A DNA stretch of 64,000 bases from Streptomyces sp. SCL15-4 (GCF_033366695.1 NZ_JAOBTQ010000001.1:5146001-5210000), one strand, 5' to 3'; counted from the first letter of the stretch, positions 53,499 through 63,238 are shown. The notes: generated by a model not told the origin, from the sequence alone. Numbers and translations: made by a program.

Positions 53499-56400
53499 CT
53501 AGAGGAGCGAGGGGACCTCGGCCGCCGCGACCTCGCGGGCCGCCCGCTCCACCGCGCTCGCCAGCAGCGCCAGGTCGGTCGGGCCGTTGCCCAGCTCCCG
53601 CACCGGCCGGCGGGCCGGCGGATCGCCCATGCGCTGCCAGTCCAGCGGGACCACCGTGGGCCGCTGGGTCGCGGTCCGCGGGATACGGCCGGTCACCCGG
53701 CCGCCCTGGAAGGCCACGGCCGGCCCGTCCGCGTGCGCCAGCCGGCCCCGTCCCGGCGCCGGCTGCTCCGGTCCCGGCTGCGGCGCGTCCAGCACGACCC
53801 GCAGGGCCGCCCGGCGGGCCGGCTCCGACTCCGCCGTACGGCCGTCGGTCCCGGCCGCCGCCACCAGGTGCACCCCGAGCCGGTCGCCGTCGCGGGCCAC
53901 CGCCTCCAGCGCCCGTATCACCGAGCCGGCGGCGGGCCGGCCCGGCGAACCGAGCGCCGGGGAGACCAGGGCGTCCAGGTCGTCCACGACCACCACCAGG
54001 CGGGGCAACGGCGGTGCGGCGGCGGCGCGCCGGCGGGCCGCCGCGCCCGGCCGCAGCCGGATGGTGGAGCTGGGCGGCGTCTCTATGTCACCGGAGGCGG
54101 AGCCCGGAGCGTGGCTGCGCTGGGCCACCAGCCGGCCGGACACCTCCCGTCCCGCGTGCCACCGGGCGAAGTCCGTCCGGCCCAGCAGCTCCGCGCGGCG
54201 CTTCAGTTCGGCGCTCAGCGCCTGGGCGAACTCCCGCATGCGCACCGGGTCGCCCGCGATCAGGTGGGTGGTCACGTGCGGGATGTCCGTGCACGCCCGC
54301 AGACCCTCGCCGCGCCCGGCGCCGGTGCCGACGCCGTCCCGGCCGTCGAGCAGCACCACGGACAGCCGGTCCGGCCGCTCGGCGGCGGCCAGCGAGGCGA
54401 CCACGGTCCGCAGCAGCTCGGTGCGGCCGCTGCCGGGCGGGCCCTCGACGAGCAGATGCGGCCCGTCCGCCACCAGGTCGGCGGTGACCGGGCCGCGCGG
54501 CCCCGCGCCGAGCACCGCCCGGGCCCGGCCGCCCGGCGACTCGGTGTCGTCCGCCGCGTCCGCCCAGCGCGCCATCAGCGACGCCGGGGTGGCGCGGGCC
54601 AGCCCCAGCTCGTCCAGGAGCCGGGCCGACCGGGGCAGCGGCGCGGACACGCGCGCGTGCGGCTCGTCGTCCGGGCCGTCCGGGCGCAGCGGTGCCAGGG
54701 CCCGCGCGAACCGTTCCGCCCAGGCGGCGGAGACGGCGTCCACGGTGGCGTGCGTACCGGGCCCGACCGGGCCGCCCGGACCGACCCGCAGCAGTTGCAG
54801 CGCGGTGGCGACGTCGCCGCTGAGCAGCGCGACGGCACCGCAGTGCCGGAAGGCGGGCGTCACGGCGCACGCGGTGTCGTACGTCCGCGCCACGGGGGAG
54901 ACGGGCGAGGCGGGCTCGGTCTCGGCGAGACACACCAGATGGATGCCGGCTCCGGGCCCGGCCACGGCCAGCCGGGCGAGGGCGTCGCGCAGTGCGGCGC
55001 CGCCCGGGTCTCCGTCCACGACGACGAGGGTGAACGGGCCGTGGGGACCGGCGGTGGAGAGGCCGGAGGGCGCGCCCGGGACGGGAGCGGAGGCGGGAGC
55101 GGGTACGGATATGCCGGCCGGGTCCGTCGCGGCGTCAGGGGCCCGGGACGGACCGGAGCCACCGGCCGCCGCCTCGTGGTCCTCCAGCCGGCGCAGCAGT
55201 TCCTCCGTGCGGGCCGCGGCCTGCTCGCGGTCGTAGGCCAGCAGCAGGCGGCAGTCCTGGCCGTGGCCCGGCCGGACGTGCGGCAGCCAGCCCAGCCAGG
55301 CCCACTCCGCCGTACGGTCCGCCACCGGCCGGGAGTGGTCCGCGCTGATCAGCACGATCTCCAGCAGACCCGGGGAGTGCAGCGCGGCGAGCTGGGCCAG
55401 CACGGCGCGGGCCAGCCCGGACAGCCGGGGACGCGGACCGGCGAGGCCGAGCGCTCCGGCCTCGCGCAGCGCGGCGGTCACGGGTACGGCGGGCAGCAGG
55501 CCCGAGCCGTCCGGCGCGCTCCGGTCGGCCGTACCGAGCCGCACGGTCAGCGCCTCCGGGTGGCCCGGTCCGCGCTCCCACAGCCGGGGCCCGGGACCCA
55601 GCGCCGTCAGCAGCAGCGCGGCCGGGTCCGGCCAGGTGTCCGGCCGGCCTGCGGCATCGGGCACCGGGGCGGCGGGCTCGGGAGTGCCGTCGTACGCGCC
55701 GGCGCCGGCGGCCTGCTCCCCGCGCCCGCCGGCCAGCCGCCGCGCCCAGGCCCCGAACCCCCGACGCCGGACCCCGTGCGCGGCGGCGACCGGCTCGGCA
55801 CGGGTGCCCTGCGGGGCGTCGCCGGGCACCGGGTACGCGCCTTGCGGCCCGGCGGCGGCCGCGGGACCGGTGGCGTAGGAGGGGTCGGTGTATCCGGGGT
55901 GGGTGGTGTGAGCGGGGTCGGCGGAGCCGGGGCGGGCGGCTCGGGGGCCGTCGGAGTATGCCGGGCGGCCGCTCTGCGAGGCGTCGGCGGATGCGGGGCC
56001 GGTGGCGTACGAGGGGTCGGCGTTTGCGAGGTGGCCGCCGTACCGGGCGTCGGCGGACCCGGCGTGGGTTGCCTGTGCCGGGCGTGGGGTGTCCGTGCCT
56101 CTGACCGGGGTGTCCTTGCGCCCGCCGGGACGTGGGCCCCGGTCCGCGCGCGCGTCCTCGATGCAAGGCACCCCGGCGTACGCCGTTCCCGGCATCCCGC
56201 CGGTCACGCCGAAACGTCCCGCGTGGGTGGTGTCCCGGCCGGACGTCCCGCCCGGTCCACCCGGGCCCGCGCCCCGGTTCTCCACGCCCGGCGCCCCGGC
56301 CTGCCCCGGCACCACCGGCGACGGCCCGCGCCGGTGCTCCTGCGCCTCGGCCCCGGCGCCCCAGGAGCCGTAGCCGTAAGAGTGGTGCGCCTCCCCGGCG

Positions 56401-57194
56401 GGGGAGGCGGTCCTGCCACCGGCGTCCGCCGCTTCACCGCGATGCCCCGCGCCCGGCGGCGAGAGCCGCACGGGCGGTGCCACCGGGAAGGCCGCGTCCG
56501 GAGCCGGGGAGGACCCGGCCCCGCCCACGGCGACCCGTACACACCCCTCACCGTCCGGCACCGTCCGCACCCGTATCCCCGCCCCGCCCGACGGAGTCAC
56601 CCGCAGGGCGGACTCGCCGATCCGCAGCAGACCGCCCGCGGGGACCCGAACCGGTCGGTCGGTCACCCGCGTGCCGTCCAGGGACGTACCGTTCGTGGAG
56701 CCGAGGTCGGCGACCGAGACGCGGCCGTCCGCGCCGACGGTGACCGCGCAGTGCAGCCGGGAGACGTCGGGGTCGTCCAGTGGCACGTCCGCGTCGGCGG
56801 AGCGGCCCACGGTGATCCGTCCGCCGTGCAGCAGATGCACCCCGCCCGCGTCCGGCCCCGCCACCACGTGCAGCTGCGTCGGCGCGTCGTCCAGCTCGGG
56901 CCGCGGCTCGGGCGCCGCCGGCCCGCCGAGGGACAGCACGGCACCGTCGACCAGCGGCGGCTCGCCGAGCGTGCACCGGCGCGGATCGAGCCGCTCCTCG
57001 CCCGCGAACAGCACTACGGAAGCGCCGGCCTCCCGCCCCGCGCCCCCCTCGCCCGCGACCGCCCCGGCCAGCGCCGACGCCACCGCGCCCAGCTCCGTTC
57101 CCACGGGCGCCGTGACCAGCACGTCGCGGCACACGGCGCGGCCCCGCTGCGGGGGCGGACCGAGCGGGTCTACGACGGTCAGCCGGATCTGCAT
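53499..57194 (-). CDS. FHA domain / FtsK-SpoIIIE-like ATPase protein
   Basis: A 1231-residue protein starting MQIRLTVVDPLGPP. An N-terminal ubiquitin-like/EccC-type segment is followed by an FHA domain (about 110-190) with ITVGRSADADVPLDD, SRLHCAVTV and DLGSTNGTSLDG, which binds phosphothreonine. A Pro/Gly/Ala-rich disordered stretch (about 230-560) leads to FtsK-like ATPase modules: Walker A VEGPPGSGRTELL (about 915) and Walker B VVVVDDLDAL (about 1065). An earlier degenerate module shows VLISADHSRPVADRT. It is divergent from two Ser/Thr kinases that could phosphorylate its partners. Related proteins act in type VII-like secretion or DNA transport; the role is unknown. Confidence 0.82.
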   Translation of the reverse strand: MQIRLTVVDPLGPPPQRGRAVCRDVLVTAPVGTELGAVASALAGAVAGEGGAGREAGASVVLFAGEERLDPRRCTLGEPPLVDGAVLSLGGPAAPEPRPELDDAPTQLHVVAGPDAGGVHLLHGGRITVGRSADADVPLDDPDVSRLHCAVTVGADGRVSVADLGSTNGTSLDGTRVTDRPVRVPAGGLLRIGESALRVTPSGGAGIRVRTVPDGEGCVRVAVGGAGSSPAPDAAFPVAPPVRLSPPGAGHRGEAADAGGRTASPAGEAHHSYGYGSWGAGAEAQEHRRGPSPVVPGQAGAPGVENRGAGPGGPGGTSGRDTTHAGRFGVTGGMPGTAYAGVPCIEDARADRGPRPGGRKDTPVRGTDTPRPAQATHAGSADARYGGHLANADPSYATGPASADASQSGRPAYSDGPRAARPGSADPAHTTHPGYTDPSYATGPAAAAGPQGAYPVPGDAPQGTRAEPVAAAHGVRRRGFGAWARRLAGGRGEQAAGAGAYDGTPEPAAPVPDAAGRPDTWPDPAALLLTALGPGPRLWERGPGHPEALTVRLGTADRSAPDGSGLLPAVPVTAALREAGALGLAGPRPRLSGLARAVLAQLAALHSPGLLEIVLISADHSRPVADRTAEWAWLGWLPHVRPGHGQDCRLLLAYDREQAAARTEELLRRLEDHEAAAGGSGPSRAPDAATDPAGISVPAPASAPVPGAPSGLSTAGPHGPFTLVVVDGDPGGAALRDALARLAVAGPGAGIHLVCLAETEPASPVSPVARTYDTACAVTPAFRHCGAVALLSGDVATALQLLRVGPGGPVGPGTHATVDAVSAAWAERFARALAPLRPDGPDDEPHARVSAPLPRSARLLDELGLARATPASLMARWADAADDTESPGGRARAVLGAGPRGPVTADLVADGPHLLVEGPPGSGRTELLRTVVASLAAAERPDRLSVVLLDGRDGVGTGAGRGEGLRACTDIPHVTTHLIAGDPVRMREFAQALSAELKRRAELLGRTDFARWHAGREVSGRLVAQRSHAPGSASGDIETPPSSTIRLRPGAAARRRAAAAPPLPRLVVVVDDLDALVSPALGSPGRPAAGSVIRALEAVARDGDRLGVHLVAAAGTDGRTAESEPARRAALRVVLDAPQPGPEQPAPGRGRLAHADGPAVAFQGGRVTGRIPRTATQRPTVVPLDWQRMGDPPARRPVRELGNGPTDLALLASAVERAAREVAAAEVPSLL

Positions 57195-57609
57195 CGGCGT
57201 CAGCGGTCCCTTCTGCGCGGGTCTGCGCGGGCGCGGACTTCCCCCCACCCCACACGAACACGTCGGCCAGCAGCCGCCGTCACCGTCCCGGCGCACTGCT
57301 GGAGGCATCCTCGCACCTGCCGTCGGCCACGCGCCCGGAACCCGGTGGCAAGTGATCTTGATTGGTCGGCTCTGCCCCCAAAAGTGCCGGACACGGAACC
57401 CGTCGGCGATCAGTTGAGATCGGTCACGTCCGGCCCCGGGCAACCGGACGACCGCGACCCGCGTCTTTCCGTCGAACCCCGCTCCGTAGGCCCGCGGGAT
57501 GCCCGGGAACGCGTACGCGGTGGCCCGTAGCACGGCACTACAGTGGGGCGGAACACCGGGGCACCGGGCCCGGGAAGCAAGCGACAGCAACCAGCAGGGA
57601 GCGCGTGAC
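57195..57609. other. divergent promoter region between FHA-ATPase and kinase genes
   Basis: A 415-base gap without a credible gene. It holds a tandem CTGCGCGGGT/CTGCGCGGGC (about 57216-57235), a TACAGT hexamer near 57538 that may be the -10 of the kinase promoter, and GGGAG eight bases before the kinase GTG. A weak open frame from 57499 is merely an upstream extension of the kinase. Confidence 0.4.
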
Positions 57610-59343
57610 GTGCGGCCAGTCGGCAGCAAGTACCTGCTTGAGGAGCCGCTCGGACGCGGCGCCACAGGCACTGTTTGGCGTGCCCGCCAGCGCGAGACGG
57701 CGGGCGCCGAGGCCGCCGTGCCCGGCCAGCCGGGGGAAACGGTCGCGATCAAGGTCCTCAAGGAGGAGCTGGCGAGCGACCCGGACATCGTGATGCGCTT
57801 CCTGCGCGAGCGCTCCGTGCTGCTCCGGCTCACCCACCCGAACATCGTCCGGGTCCGTGACCTGGTCGTCGAGGGCGATCTGCTGGCCCTGGTCATGGAC
57901 CTCGTCGACGGCCCCGACCTGCACCGCTACCTGCGCGAGAACGGCCCCCTCACCCCGGTCGCCGCCGCCCTGCTGACCGCCCAGATCGCCGACGCCCTCG
58001 CCGCGAGCCACGCCGACGGCGTCGTCCACCGCGACCTGAAGCCCGCCAACGTGCTGCTCCGGCAGCAAGGCGGCGAGATGCACCCGATGCTGACCGACTT
58101 CGGCATCGCCCGTCTCGCCGACTCCCCGGGCCTGACCCGGACCCACGAGTTCGTCGGCACGCCCGCCTACGTCGCCCCGGAGTCCGCCGAGGGCCGCCCG
58201 CAGACCTCCGCCGTCGACATCTACGGCGCCGGCATCCTGCTGTACGAGCTGGTCACCGGCCGCCCGCCGTTCGCCGGCAGCACGGCCCTGGAGGTGCTGC
58301 ACCAGCACCTGAGCGCCGAGCCGCGCCGTCCCTCCACCGTCCCGGACCCGCTGTGGACCGTCATAGAGCGCTGTCTGCGCAAGAACCCGGACGAGCGGCC
58401 CGGCGCCGAGAACCTCGCGCGGGCCCTGCGGGTCGTCGCCGAGGGCGTCGGCGTGCACGCGAACGCCGCGCGGATCGCCGCCGCCGACGGCGTCGGCGCG
58501 CTCCTCGCGCCCGACCCGGCCCCGACCGCCGTCCCGGACGCGCCCGGCGCCGCCGACCCCACCCAGGTGCTGCCGGCGAACGCGCCGCAGGGCGCGTACG
58601 ACCCGAACTCCGCGACCAGCGTGCTGCCGCACACCGGCGGCCCGGCCGGCGCCGCCGACCCCACCGCCGTGCTGCCCCACACGGGCGCCGCGGACCCCAC
58701 GGCCGTCCTGCCGCCCGTACCGCCGGACCAGCAGGGACGGCAAGGGCAGCAGGGACGGCACGGCGAGCAGGGGCAGCAGCCCGAGCAGCCGCACCCCTGG
58801 CAGACGCAGCTGCGCGCCGCCCGGGACCGCAACGACCAGACGCAGATCCAGTACCTCGACCCGGACGAGGACCCGCTGCGCCGCCGCCCCCAGCGGCAGG
58901 TCGCCCCCCGGCCCCAGCAGCAGCCGCGCCCGGCCCCCCAGCCCCGCCCGCAGCAGCCCCAGCCGCGCGGCCGGCAGCGCCCGCAGCAGGCCCCCGGCTA
59001 CGGCTATCCGCCCCAGCAGCCCCAGCGCTACTCCACGCCGCAGCCGCCCCAGCAGCCGCAGCGGTACGCGCCGCCCGCCCCGCCCGAGCCGCAGCGGCCC
59101 GCGCGCGAGCCCCGGGCGCCGCGGCAGCGCGGCGCCAACCCGATGAAGATCCCCGGGCTGGGCTGCCTGAAGGGCTGCCTGTTCACGATCGTCATCCTGG
59201 TCGTCGTCAGCTGGCTGATCTGGGAGCTGACCCCGTTGCAGGACTGGATCGGCACCGGCAAGGGCTACTGGGACCAGCTGACCGACTGGGCCGGCACGGT
59301 GGGCGGCTGGGTCAAGGACCTGAGCGGCTCCTCCGGGAACTGA
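57610..59343 (+). CDS. pkaA: membrane Ser/Thr protein kinase (PkaA-like)
   Basis: A 577-residue Hanks-type kinase. GTG at 57610 with GGGAG upstream (MRPVGSKYLLEEPLGRGATG). Kinase domain about 1-270: glycine loop GRGATGTVW, Lys48 in VAIKVLKEEL, HRDLKPANVLL with Asp142, DFGIARL, and GTPAYVAPESAEG. The juxtamembrane linker (about 280-520) has three TxVLP-like acidic repeats (DPTQVLP, DPTAVLP, DPTAVLP) whose Thr could be phosphosites, then a Gln/Pro/Arg-rich stretch. One membrane helix (CLFTIVILVVVSWLIW) precedes a short outer tail of about 40 residues with no PASTA repeats. S. coelicolor has PkaA/PkaB beside prfB in the same order. Confidence 0.92.
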   Translation: MRPVGSKYLLEEPLGRGATGTVWRARQRETAGAEAAVPGQPGETVAIKVLKEELASDPDIVMRFLRERSVLLRLTHPNIVRVRDLVVEGDLLALVMDLVDGPDLHRYLRENGPLTPVAAALLTAQIADALAASHADGVVHRDLKPANVLLRQQGGEMHPMLTDFGIARLADSPGLTRTHEFVGTPAYVAPESAEGRPQTSAVDIYGAGILLYELVTGRPPFAGSTALEVLHQHLSAEPRRPSTVPDPLWTVIERCLRKNPDERPGAENLARALRVVAEGVGVHANAARIAAADGVGALLAPDPAPTAVPDAPGAADPTQVLPANAPQGAYDPNSATSVLPHTGGPAGAADPTAVLPHTGAADPTAVLPPVPPDQQGRQGQQGRHGEQGQQPEQPHPWQTQLRAARDRNDQTQIQYLDPDEDPLRRRPQRQVAPRPQQQPRPAPQPRPQQPQPRGRQRPQQAPGYGYPPQQPQRYSTPQPPQQPQRYAPPAPPEPQRPAREPRAPRQRGANPMKIPGLGCLKGCLFTIVILVVVSWLIWELTPLQDWIGTGKGYWDQLTDWAGTVGGWVKDLSGSSGN

Positions 59344-59454
59344 CCGCGAGGTTGGAGATTTGTCGACACCTGCCGGGTGATTTCCGCCTCGGCGGAGAAG
59401 GTCGGCTCGTCGGACGCGTACTTTTAACGACAACACGCGTCTGTAGGAGCAGTC

Positions 59455-60687
59455 TTGGCACGGAAGATCGGCAGCCGGTACACCGCGAACCAGATCCTGG
59501 GGCGGGGGAGCGCCGGGACGGTGTGGCTGGGCGAGGGACCGGAGGGCCCCGTCGCCATCAAGCTGCTGCGTGAGGACCTCGCCTCGGACCAGGAACTCGT
59601 CGGACGCTTCGTGCAGGAGCGCACCGCGCTGCTCGGCCTGGAACACCCGCGCATCGTCACCGTGCGCGACCTGGTGGTCGACGGCAACGACCTGGCCCTG
59701 GTCATGGACCTCGTCCGCGGCACCGACCTGCGCACCCGGCTGGAACGGGAGCGGCGGCTCGCCCCGGAGGCGGCCGTCGCGATCGTCGCCGACGTCGCCG
59801 ACGCGCTGGCCGCGGCCCACGCGGCCGGCGTCGTCCACCGGGACGTCAAGCCCGAGAACATCCTGCTGGACATGCGGGGCCCGCTCGGACCGGGCGGCGC
59901 GCACCCGGCGCTGCTCACCGACTTCGGCGTCGCCAAACTGATCGACTCGCCCCGGCGGACCCGCGCCACGAAGATCATCGGCACCCCGGACTACCTGGCC
60001 CCGGAGATCGTGGAGGGCCTGCCGCCGCGGGCCGCCGTGGACATCTACGCGCTGGCCACCGTCCTGTACGAGCTGCTGGCCGGCTTCACGCCCTTCGGCG
60101 GCGGACACCCCGGCGCGGTGCTGCGCCGGCACGTCACCGAGACCGTCGTACCGCTGCCCGGCATCCCCGAGGAGCTGTGGCAGCTGCTGGTGCAGTGCCT
60201 GGCCAAGGCGCCCGCCTCCCGGCTGCGCGCCTCCGAGCTGGCGGCGCGGCTGCGCGAGCAGCTGCCCACGCTGGCCGGGCTGCCGCCGCTGGAGGTGGAC
60301 GAGCCCGGGCCCGCCGAGGAGGAGGCCGAGGAAGCCGCTCCGGCGGCCGCTCCCGAGGGCGAGCCGGTACGGCGGCGCGGCGCGGTGTCGCTGGTCCCCG
60401 GCGCCAAGCCGGACTCCAACCGGGACACGCACACGTCGATGCGGGTGCCCGCGCCGGACGAGCTGGCCGGCGGCGCCCACGGGACCGCCCGCGCGCCCCG
60501 GGCCGCCGGCGCGCCCCGCCCGGGCTCGGCCCGCCACAGGGCCGCGGTGCGCCGGCGCCGGGTGACCCTCGGGGTGGCCGGAGTGGTGGTGGCGGCCGCG
60601 GTGGGCGTCGGCGCGTGGCTCGCCTCCTCCGACGGCGACGGGGAGGACCAGGCGCCGCGGGACACCCACAGCACGTCGGCCCCCTGA
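59455..60687 (+). CDS. pkaB: membrane Ser/Thr protein kinase (PkaB-like), TTG start
   Basis: A 410-residue Hanks-type kinase, paralogous to its neighbour. The start codon is TTG at 59455 (MARKIGSRYTANQILGRGSAG), with AGGAG six bases upstream. Catalytic Lys36 in VAIKLLREDL, HRDVKPENILL with Asp130, DFGVAKL, and GTPDYLAPEIVEG. An acidic linker (EEEAEEAAPA) and a basic patch (RHRAAVRRRRV) precede a single membrane helix (LGVAGVVVAAAVGVGAWLA) and a short outer tail of about 20 residues. The 111-base gap after pkaA suggests one transcript or a small internal promoter. No extracellular sensor domain is present. Confidence 0.92.
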   Translation: MARKIGSRYTANQILGRGSAGTVWLGEGPEGPVAIKLLREDLASDQELVGRFVQERTALLGLEHPRIVTVRDLVVDGNDLALVMDLVRGTDLRTRLERERRLAPEAAVAIVADVADALAAAHAAGVVHRDVKPENILLDMRGPLGPGGAHPALLTDFGVAKLIDSPRRTRATKIIGTPDYLAPEIVEGLPPRAAVDIYALATVLYELLAGFTPFGGGHPGAVLRRHVTETVVPLPGIPEELWQLLVQCLAKAPASRLRASELAARLREQLPTLAGLPPLEVDEPGPAEEEAEEAAPAAAPEGEPVRRRGAVSLVPGAKPDSNRDTHTSMRVPAPDELAGGAHGTARAPRAAGAPRPGSARHRAAVRRRRVTLGVAGVVVAAAVGVGAWLASSDGDGEDQAPRDTHSTSAP

Positions 60688-60747
60688 GTCCCGGTACCTG
60701 ACGCCGTACGGCCGAGGACGCTTGCCACAGCCGTTACGCTGGAAGGC

Positions 60748-61854
60748 GTGGCAGTCGTCGATGTATCCGAAGAGCTGAAGTCCCTCTCCTCGACCATGGA
60801 GTCGATCGAGGCCGTCCTGGACCTCGGGAAGATGAGGGCAGATATCGCCGCGCTCGAGGAGCAGGCGGCGGCCCCGTCCCTGTGGGACAACCCGGACGAG
60901 GCGCAGAAGATCACCAGCAAGCTCTCCCACCTCCAGGCCGAGGTCAGGAAGGCGGAGGCGCTGCGCGGCCGGATCGACGACCTCGCGGTGCTGTTCGAGA
61001 TGGCCGAGGAGGAGGACGACCCGGACACCCGCGCGGAGGCCGAGTCGGAGCTGACCTCGGTGAAGAAGGCGCTGGACGAGATGGAGGTCCGCACCCTCCT
61101 GTCCGGCGAGTACGACTCCCGTGAGGCGCTCGTCAACATCCGCGCCGAGGCCGGTGGCGTCGACGCCGCCGACTTCGCCGAGAAGCTCCAGCGCATGTAC
61201 CTGCGCTGGGCCGAGCAGCGCGGCTACAAGACGGAGCTGATCGAGACGTCGTACGCCGAAGAGGCCGGCATCAAGTCGACCACCTTCGCCGTGCACTCGC
61301 CGTACGCCTACGGCACCCTCTCCGTCGAGCAGGGCACGCACCGCCTTGTGCGCATCTCGCCCTTCGACAACCAGGGCCGCCGCCAGACCTCCTTCGCGGG
61401 CGTCGAGGTGCTGCCGGTCGTCGAGCAGTCCGACCACGTCGAGATCGACGAGTCCGAGCTGCGGATCGACGTCTACCGCTCCTCCGGTCCCGGCGGCCAG
61501 GGCGTCAACACGACCGACTCCGCGGTCCGCATCACCCACCTGCCCACCGGCATCGTGGTCTCCTGCCAGAACGAGCGGTCGCAGATCCAGAACAAGGCCA
61601 CCGCGATGAACGTCCTCCAGGCCAAGCTGCTGGAGCGGCGCCGGCAGGAGGAGCAGGCCAAGATGGACGCCCTCAAGGGCGACGGCGGCAACTCCTGGGG
61701 CAACCAGATGCGTTCCTACGTCCTGCACCCGTACCAGATGGTCAAGGACCTGCGCACCGACCACGAGGTGGGCAACCCGGAGGCCGTGTTCAACGGCGAG
61801 ATCGACGGGTTCCTGGAGGCCGGAATTCGCTGGCGCAAGCAGCAGGAGAAGTAA
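60748..61854 (+). CDS. prfB: peptide chain release factor 2
   Basis: A 368-residue class I release factor that ends translation at UAA and UGA. GTG start ([15 protein letters not shown]). The stop-codon tripeptide is SPF at residues 204-206 in [12 protein letters not shown]. The peptidyl-hydrolysis GGQ is at 249-251 in [16 protein letters not shown]. The frame runs uninterrupted from the start, so the programmed +1 frameshift that regulates prfB in E. coli and many other bacteria is absent here. A hairpin follows 15 bases after the stop. Confidence 0.98.
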   Translation: MAVVDVSEELKSLSSTMESIEAVLDLGKMRADIAALEEQAAAPSLWDNPDEAQKITSKLSHLQAEVRKAEALRGRIDDLAVLFEMAEEEDDPDTRAEAESELTSVKKALDEMEVRTLLSGEYDSREALVNIRAEAGGVDAADFAEKLQRMYLRWAEQRGYKTELIETSYAEEAGIKSTTFAVHSPYAYGTLSVEQGTHRLVRISPFDNQGRRQTSFAGVEVLPVVEQSDHVEIDESELRIDVYRSSGPGGQGVNTTDSAVRITHLPTGIVVSCQNERSQIQNKATAMNVLQAKLLERRRQEEQAKMDALKGDGGNSWGNQMRSYVLHPYQMVKDLRTDHEVGNPEAVFNGEIDGFLEAGIRWRKQQEK

Positions 61855-61868
61855 CTTTGTCGACATGA

Positions 61869-61902
61869 CAACTGCCGTCCGATGGGCGGCAGTTGCTCTT
61901 TT
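61869..61902 (+). terminator. terminator after prfB
   Basis: CAACTGCCG (61869-61877) pairs with CGGCAGTTG (61887-61895), 9-base loop, followed by CTCTTTTGT. Confidence 0.75.
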
Positions 61903-62153
61903 GTCTGGGTTTTACGTCACACTCACAGGTTTCGATTCCCCGTAAACGCCACCCCGCCGGACATTGCGCCCGCAACGCCCTTGACGTTGCTTTGAAAAAT
62001 CGGAAGGGTGAGGCGGCGGCATGCGTACTCGCGGGGGCGCATGTGAACCGGGGGATCGAGTTGACGCACTCTTCGTCACCAGCTGCCTCCGTCGATCACG
62101 GCACGCCCCATGAGCCGCCTCCTTGACGAACAGCTACTGGGGGTAGCAACCAT

Positions 62154-63137
62154 ATGACGAAGAAGACGCGGATCCGGGTCGCGCGGATAGCCGCCGGCGC
62201 CGTGATCGCGGCCGGTGCGTCGCTGACCGCGGCGGGCGCGGCTTCCGCCCTGGACCTCAATGTCCAGGCGGGGCCCATCAAGGTCGGTGTGACCACGGAT
62301 GGCCCGGACGACTGCAACCCCGTCGGGGTCTGCGACACCGGTGGCAACGAGTCTGGTGGGAACCAGACTGGCGGTAACGAGACCGGTGGCAACGAGTCTG
62401 GTGGGAACCAGACCGGCGGTAACGAGACCGGTGGCAACGAGTCTGGTGGGAACCAGACCGGTGGCAATGAGACCGGCGGTAACGAGACTGGTGGCAACCA
62501 GACCGGTGGCAACGAGACCGGTGGCAACCAGACCGGCGGGAACGAGACCGGCGGGAACCAGACCGGCGGGAACCAGACCGGTGGCAACGAGACCGGCGGG
62601 AACCAGACCGGTGGTAACGAGACCGGCGGGAACCAGACCGGTGGGAACCAGACCGGTGGCAATGAGACCGGCGGGAACCAGACCGGTGGCAACGACACCA
62701 CCGGCGGCAACCAGACCGGTGGCAACGACACCACCGGCGGCAACCAGACCGGTGGCAACGACACCACCGGCGGCAACCAGACCGGCGGCAACGACACCAC
62801 CGGCGGCGGCTCCGGCACCGGCGGCGGCTCCGGCACCGGCGGCGGCTCCGGCACCGGCGGTACCGACACCACCGGTGGCAGCGACACCACCACCGGCGGC
62901 AACAACAACACGCCCGACGGCGGCGGCAACAACAGCGTCCCGCAGGACGCCGGGTCCTCGGCGCTGACCGACACCGGCTCCGACACCGTGGCCCAGGGCG
63001 GCGACAAGCAGCTCGCCGAGACCGGTGCCGGCCAGACCGCGTTCCTGCTCGTCGGCGCCGCCACCATGATCGCCGGCGGCATCGGCTTCCGCGTGCTGCC
63101 GCGCCTGGTCAGCGGCCGGAGCGGCGCCGCGGCCTGA
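62154..63137 (+). CDS. secreted repeat protein with LAETG sortase signal
   Basis: A 327-residue surface protein. A signal peptide (basic N-terminus, AAGAVIAAGASLTAAGA, cleavage after ASA about residue 32) is followed by a short unique head with a Cys pair (DDCNPVGVC). Then come about 30 tandem GGNET/GGNQT/GGNDTT-type repeats (about residues 63-216) and three GGGSGT units. The sorting signal is LAETG (287-291), a hydrophobic helix and a basic tail, the LAxTG form used by class E sortases in Streptomyces. The repeats would form a flexible stalk; each carries an N-x-S/T tripeptide. Start ATG at 62154 with a GGGGGT run nine bases upstream; three TTGACG hexamers upstream (61981, 62061, 62123) are possible -35 elements. 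Confidence 0.88.
   Translation: MTKKTRIRVARIAAGAVIAAGASLTAAGAASALDLNVQAGPIKVGVTTDGPDDCNPVGVCDTGGNESGGNQTGGNETGGNESGGNQTGGNETGGNESGGNQTGGNETGGNETGGNQTGGNETGGNQTGGNETGGNQTGGNQTGGNETGGNQTGGNETGGNQTGGNQTGGNETGGNQTGGNDTTGGNQTGGNDTTGGNQTGGNDTTGGNQTGGNDTTGGGSGTGGGSGTGGGSGTGGTDTTGGSDTTTGGNNNTPDGGGNNSVPQDAGSSALTDTGSDTVAQGGDKQLAETGAGQTAFLLVGAATMIAGGIGFRVLPRLVSGRSGAAA
62340..62857 (+). repeat. 15-bp coding minisatellite (GGNxT/S)
   Basis: A tandem array of a 15-bp unit of the form GGTGGCAACGAGACC, about 23 regular copies, then alternating 15- and 18-bp units (GGNQT, GGNDTT), then three 18-bp GGGSGT units. Third-position differences between GGT/GGC/GGG copies show partial homogenisation. Copy number is likely to vary between strains. 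Confidence 0.9.
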
Positions 63138-63176
63138 GCGTAGCCCCGCGCTCACGCACCGCACGGGGGCGCATGT

Positions 63177-63211
63177 GCAAGGGCCCGGAGCTTCGCGCTC
63201 CGGGCCCTTGC
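63177..63211. terminator. bidirectional terminator
   Basis: Perfect 15-bp stem GCAAGGGCCCGGAGC / GCTCCGGGCCCTTGC with loop TTCGC, between the convergent repeat-protein and zinc-ribbon genes. It can serve both strands. Confidence 0.85.
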
Positions 63212-63238
63212 GACGTTTCGGCGGGCTCTCTCAACCGG

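Noticed and set aside
61921..61955. T-arm-like sequence GGTTTCGATTCC suggesting a tRNA
   Set aside because: No acceptor, D or anticodon stem can be folded upstream; a chance match to the T-loop consensus.
62299..62967. Alternative +1 frame through the GGNxT repeats giving a VATRPAGTRP-type repeat protein
   Set aside because: It is the frame-shifted reading of the repeat array; only the annotated frame has a signal peptide and LAETG sorting signal.
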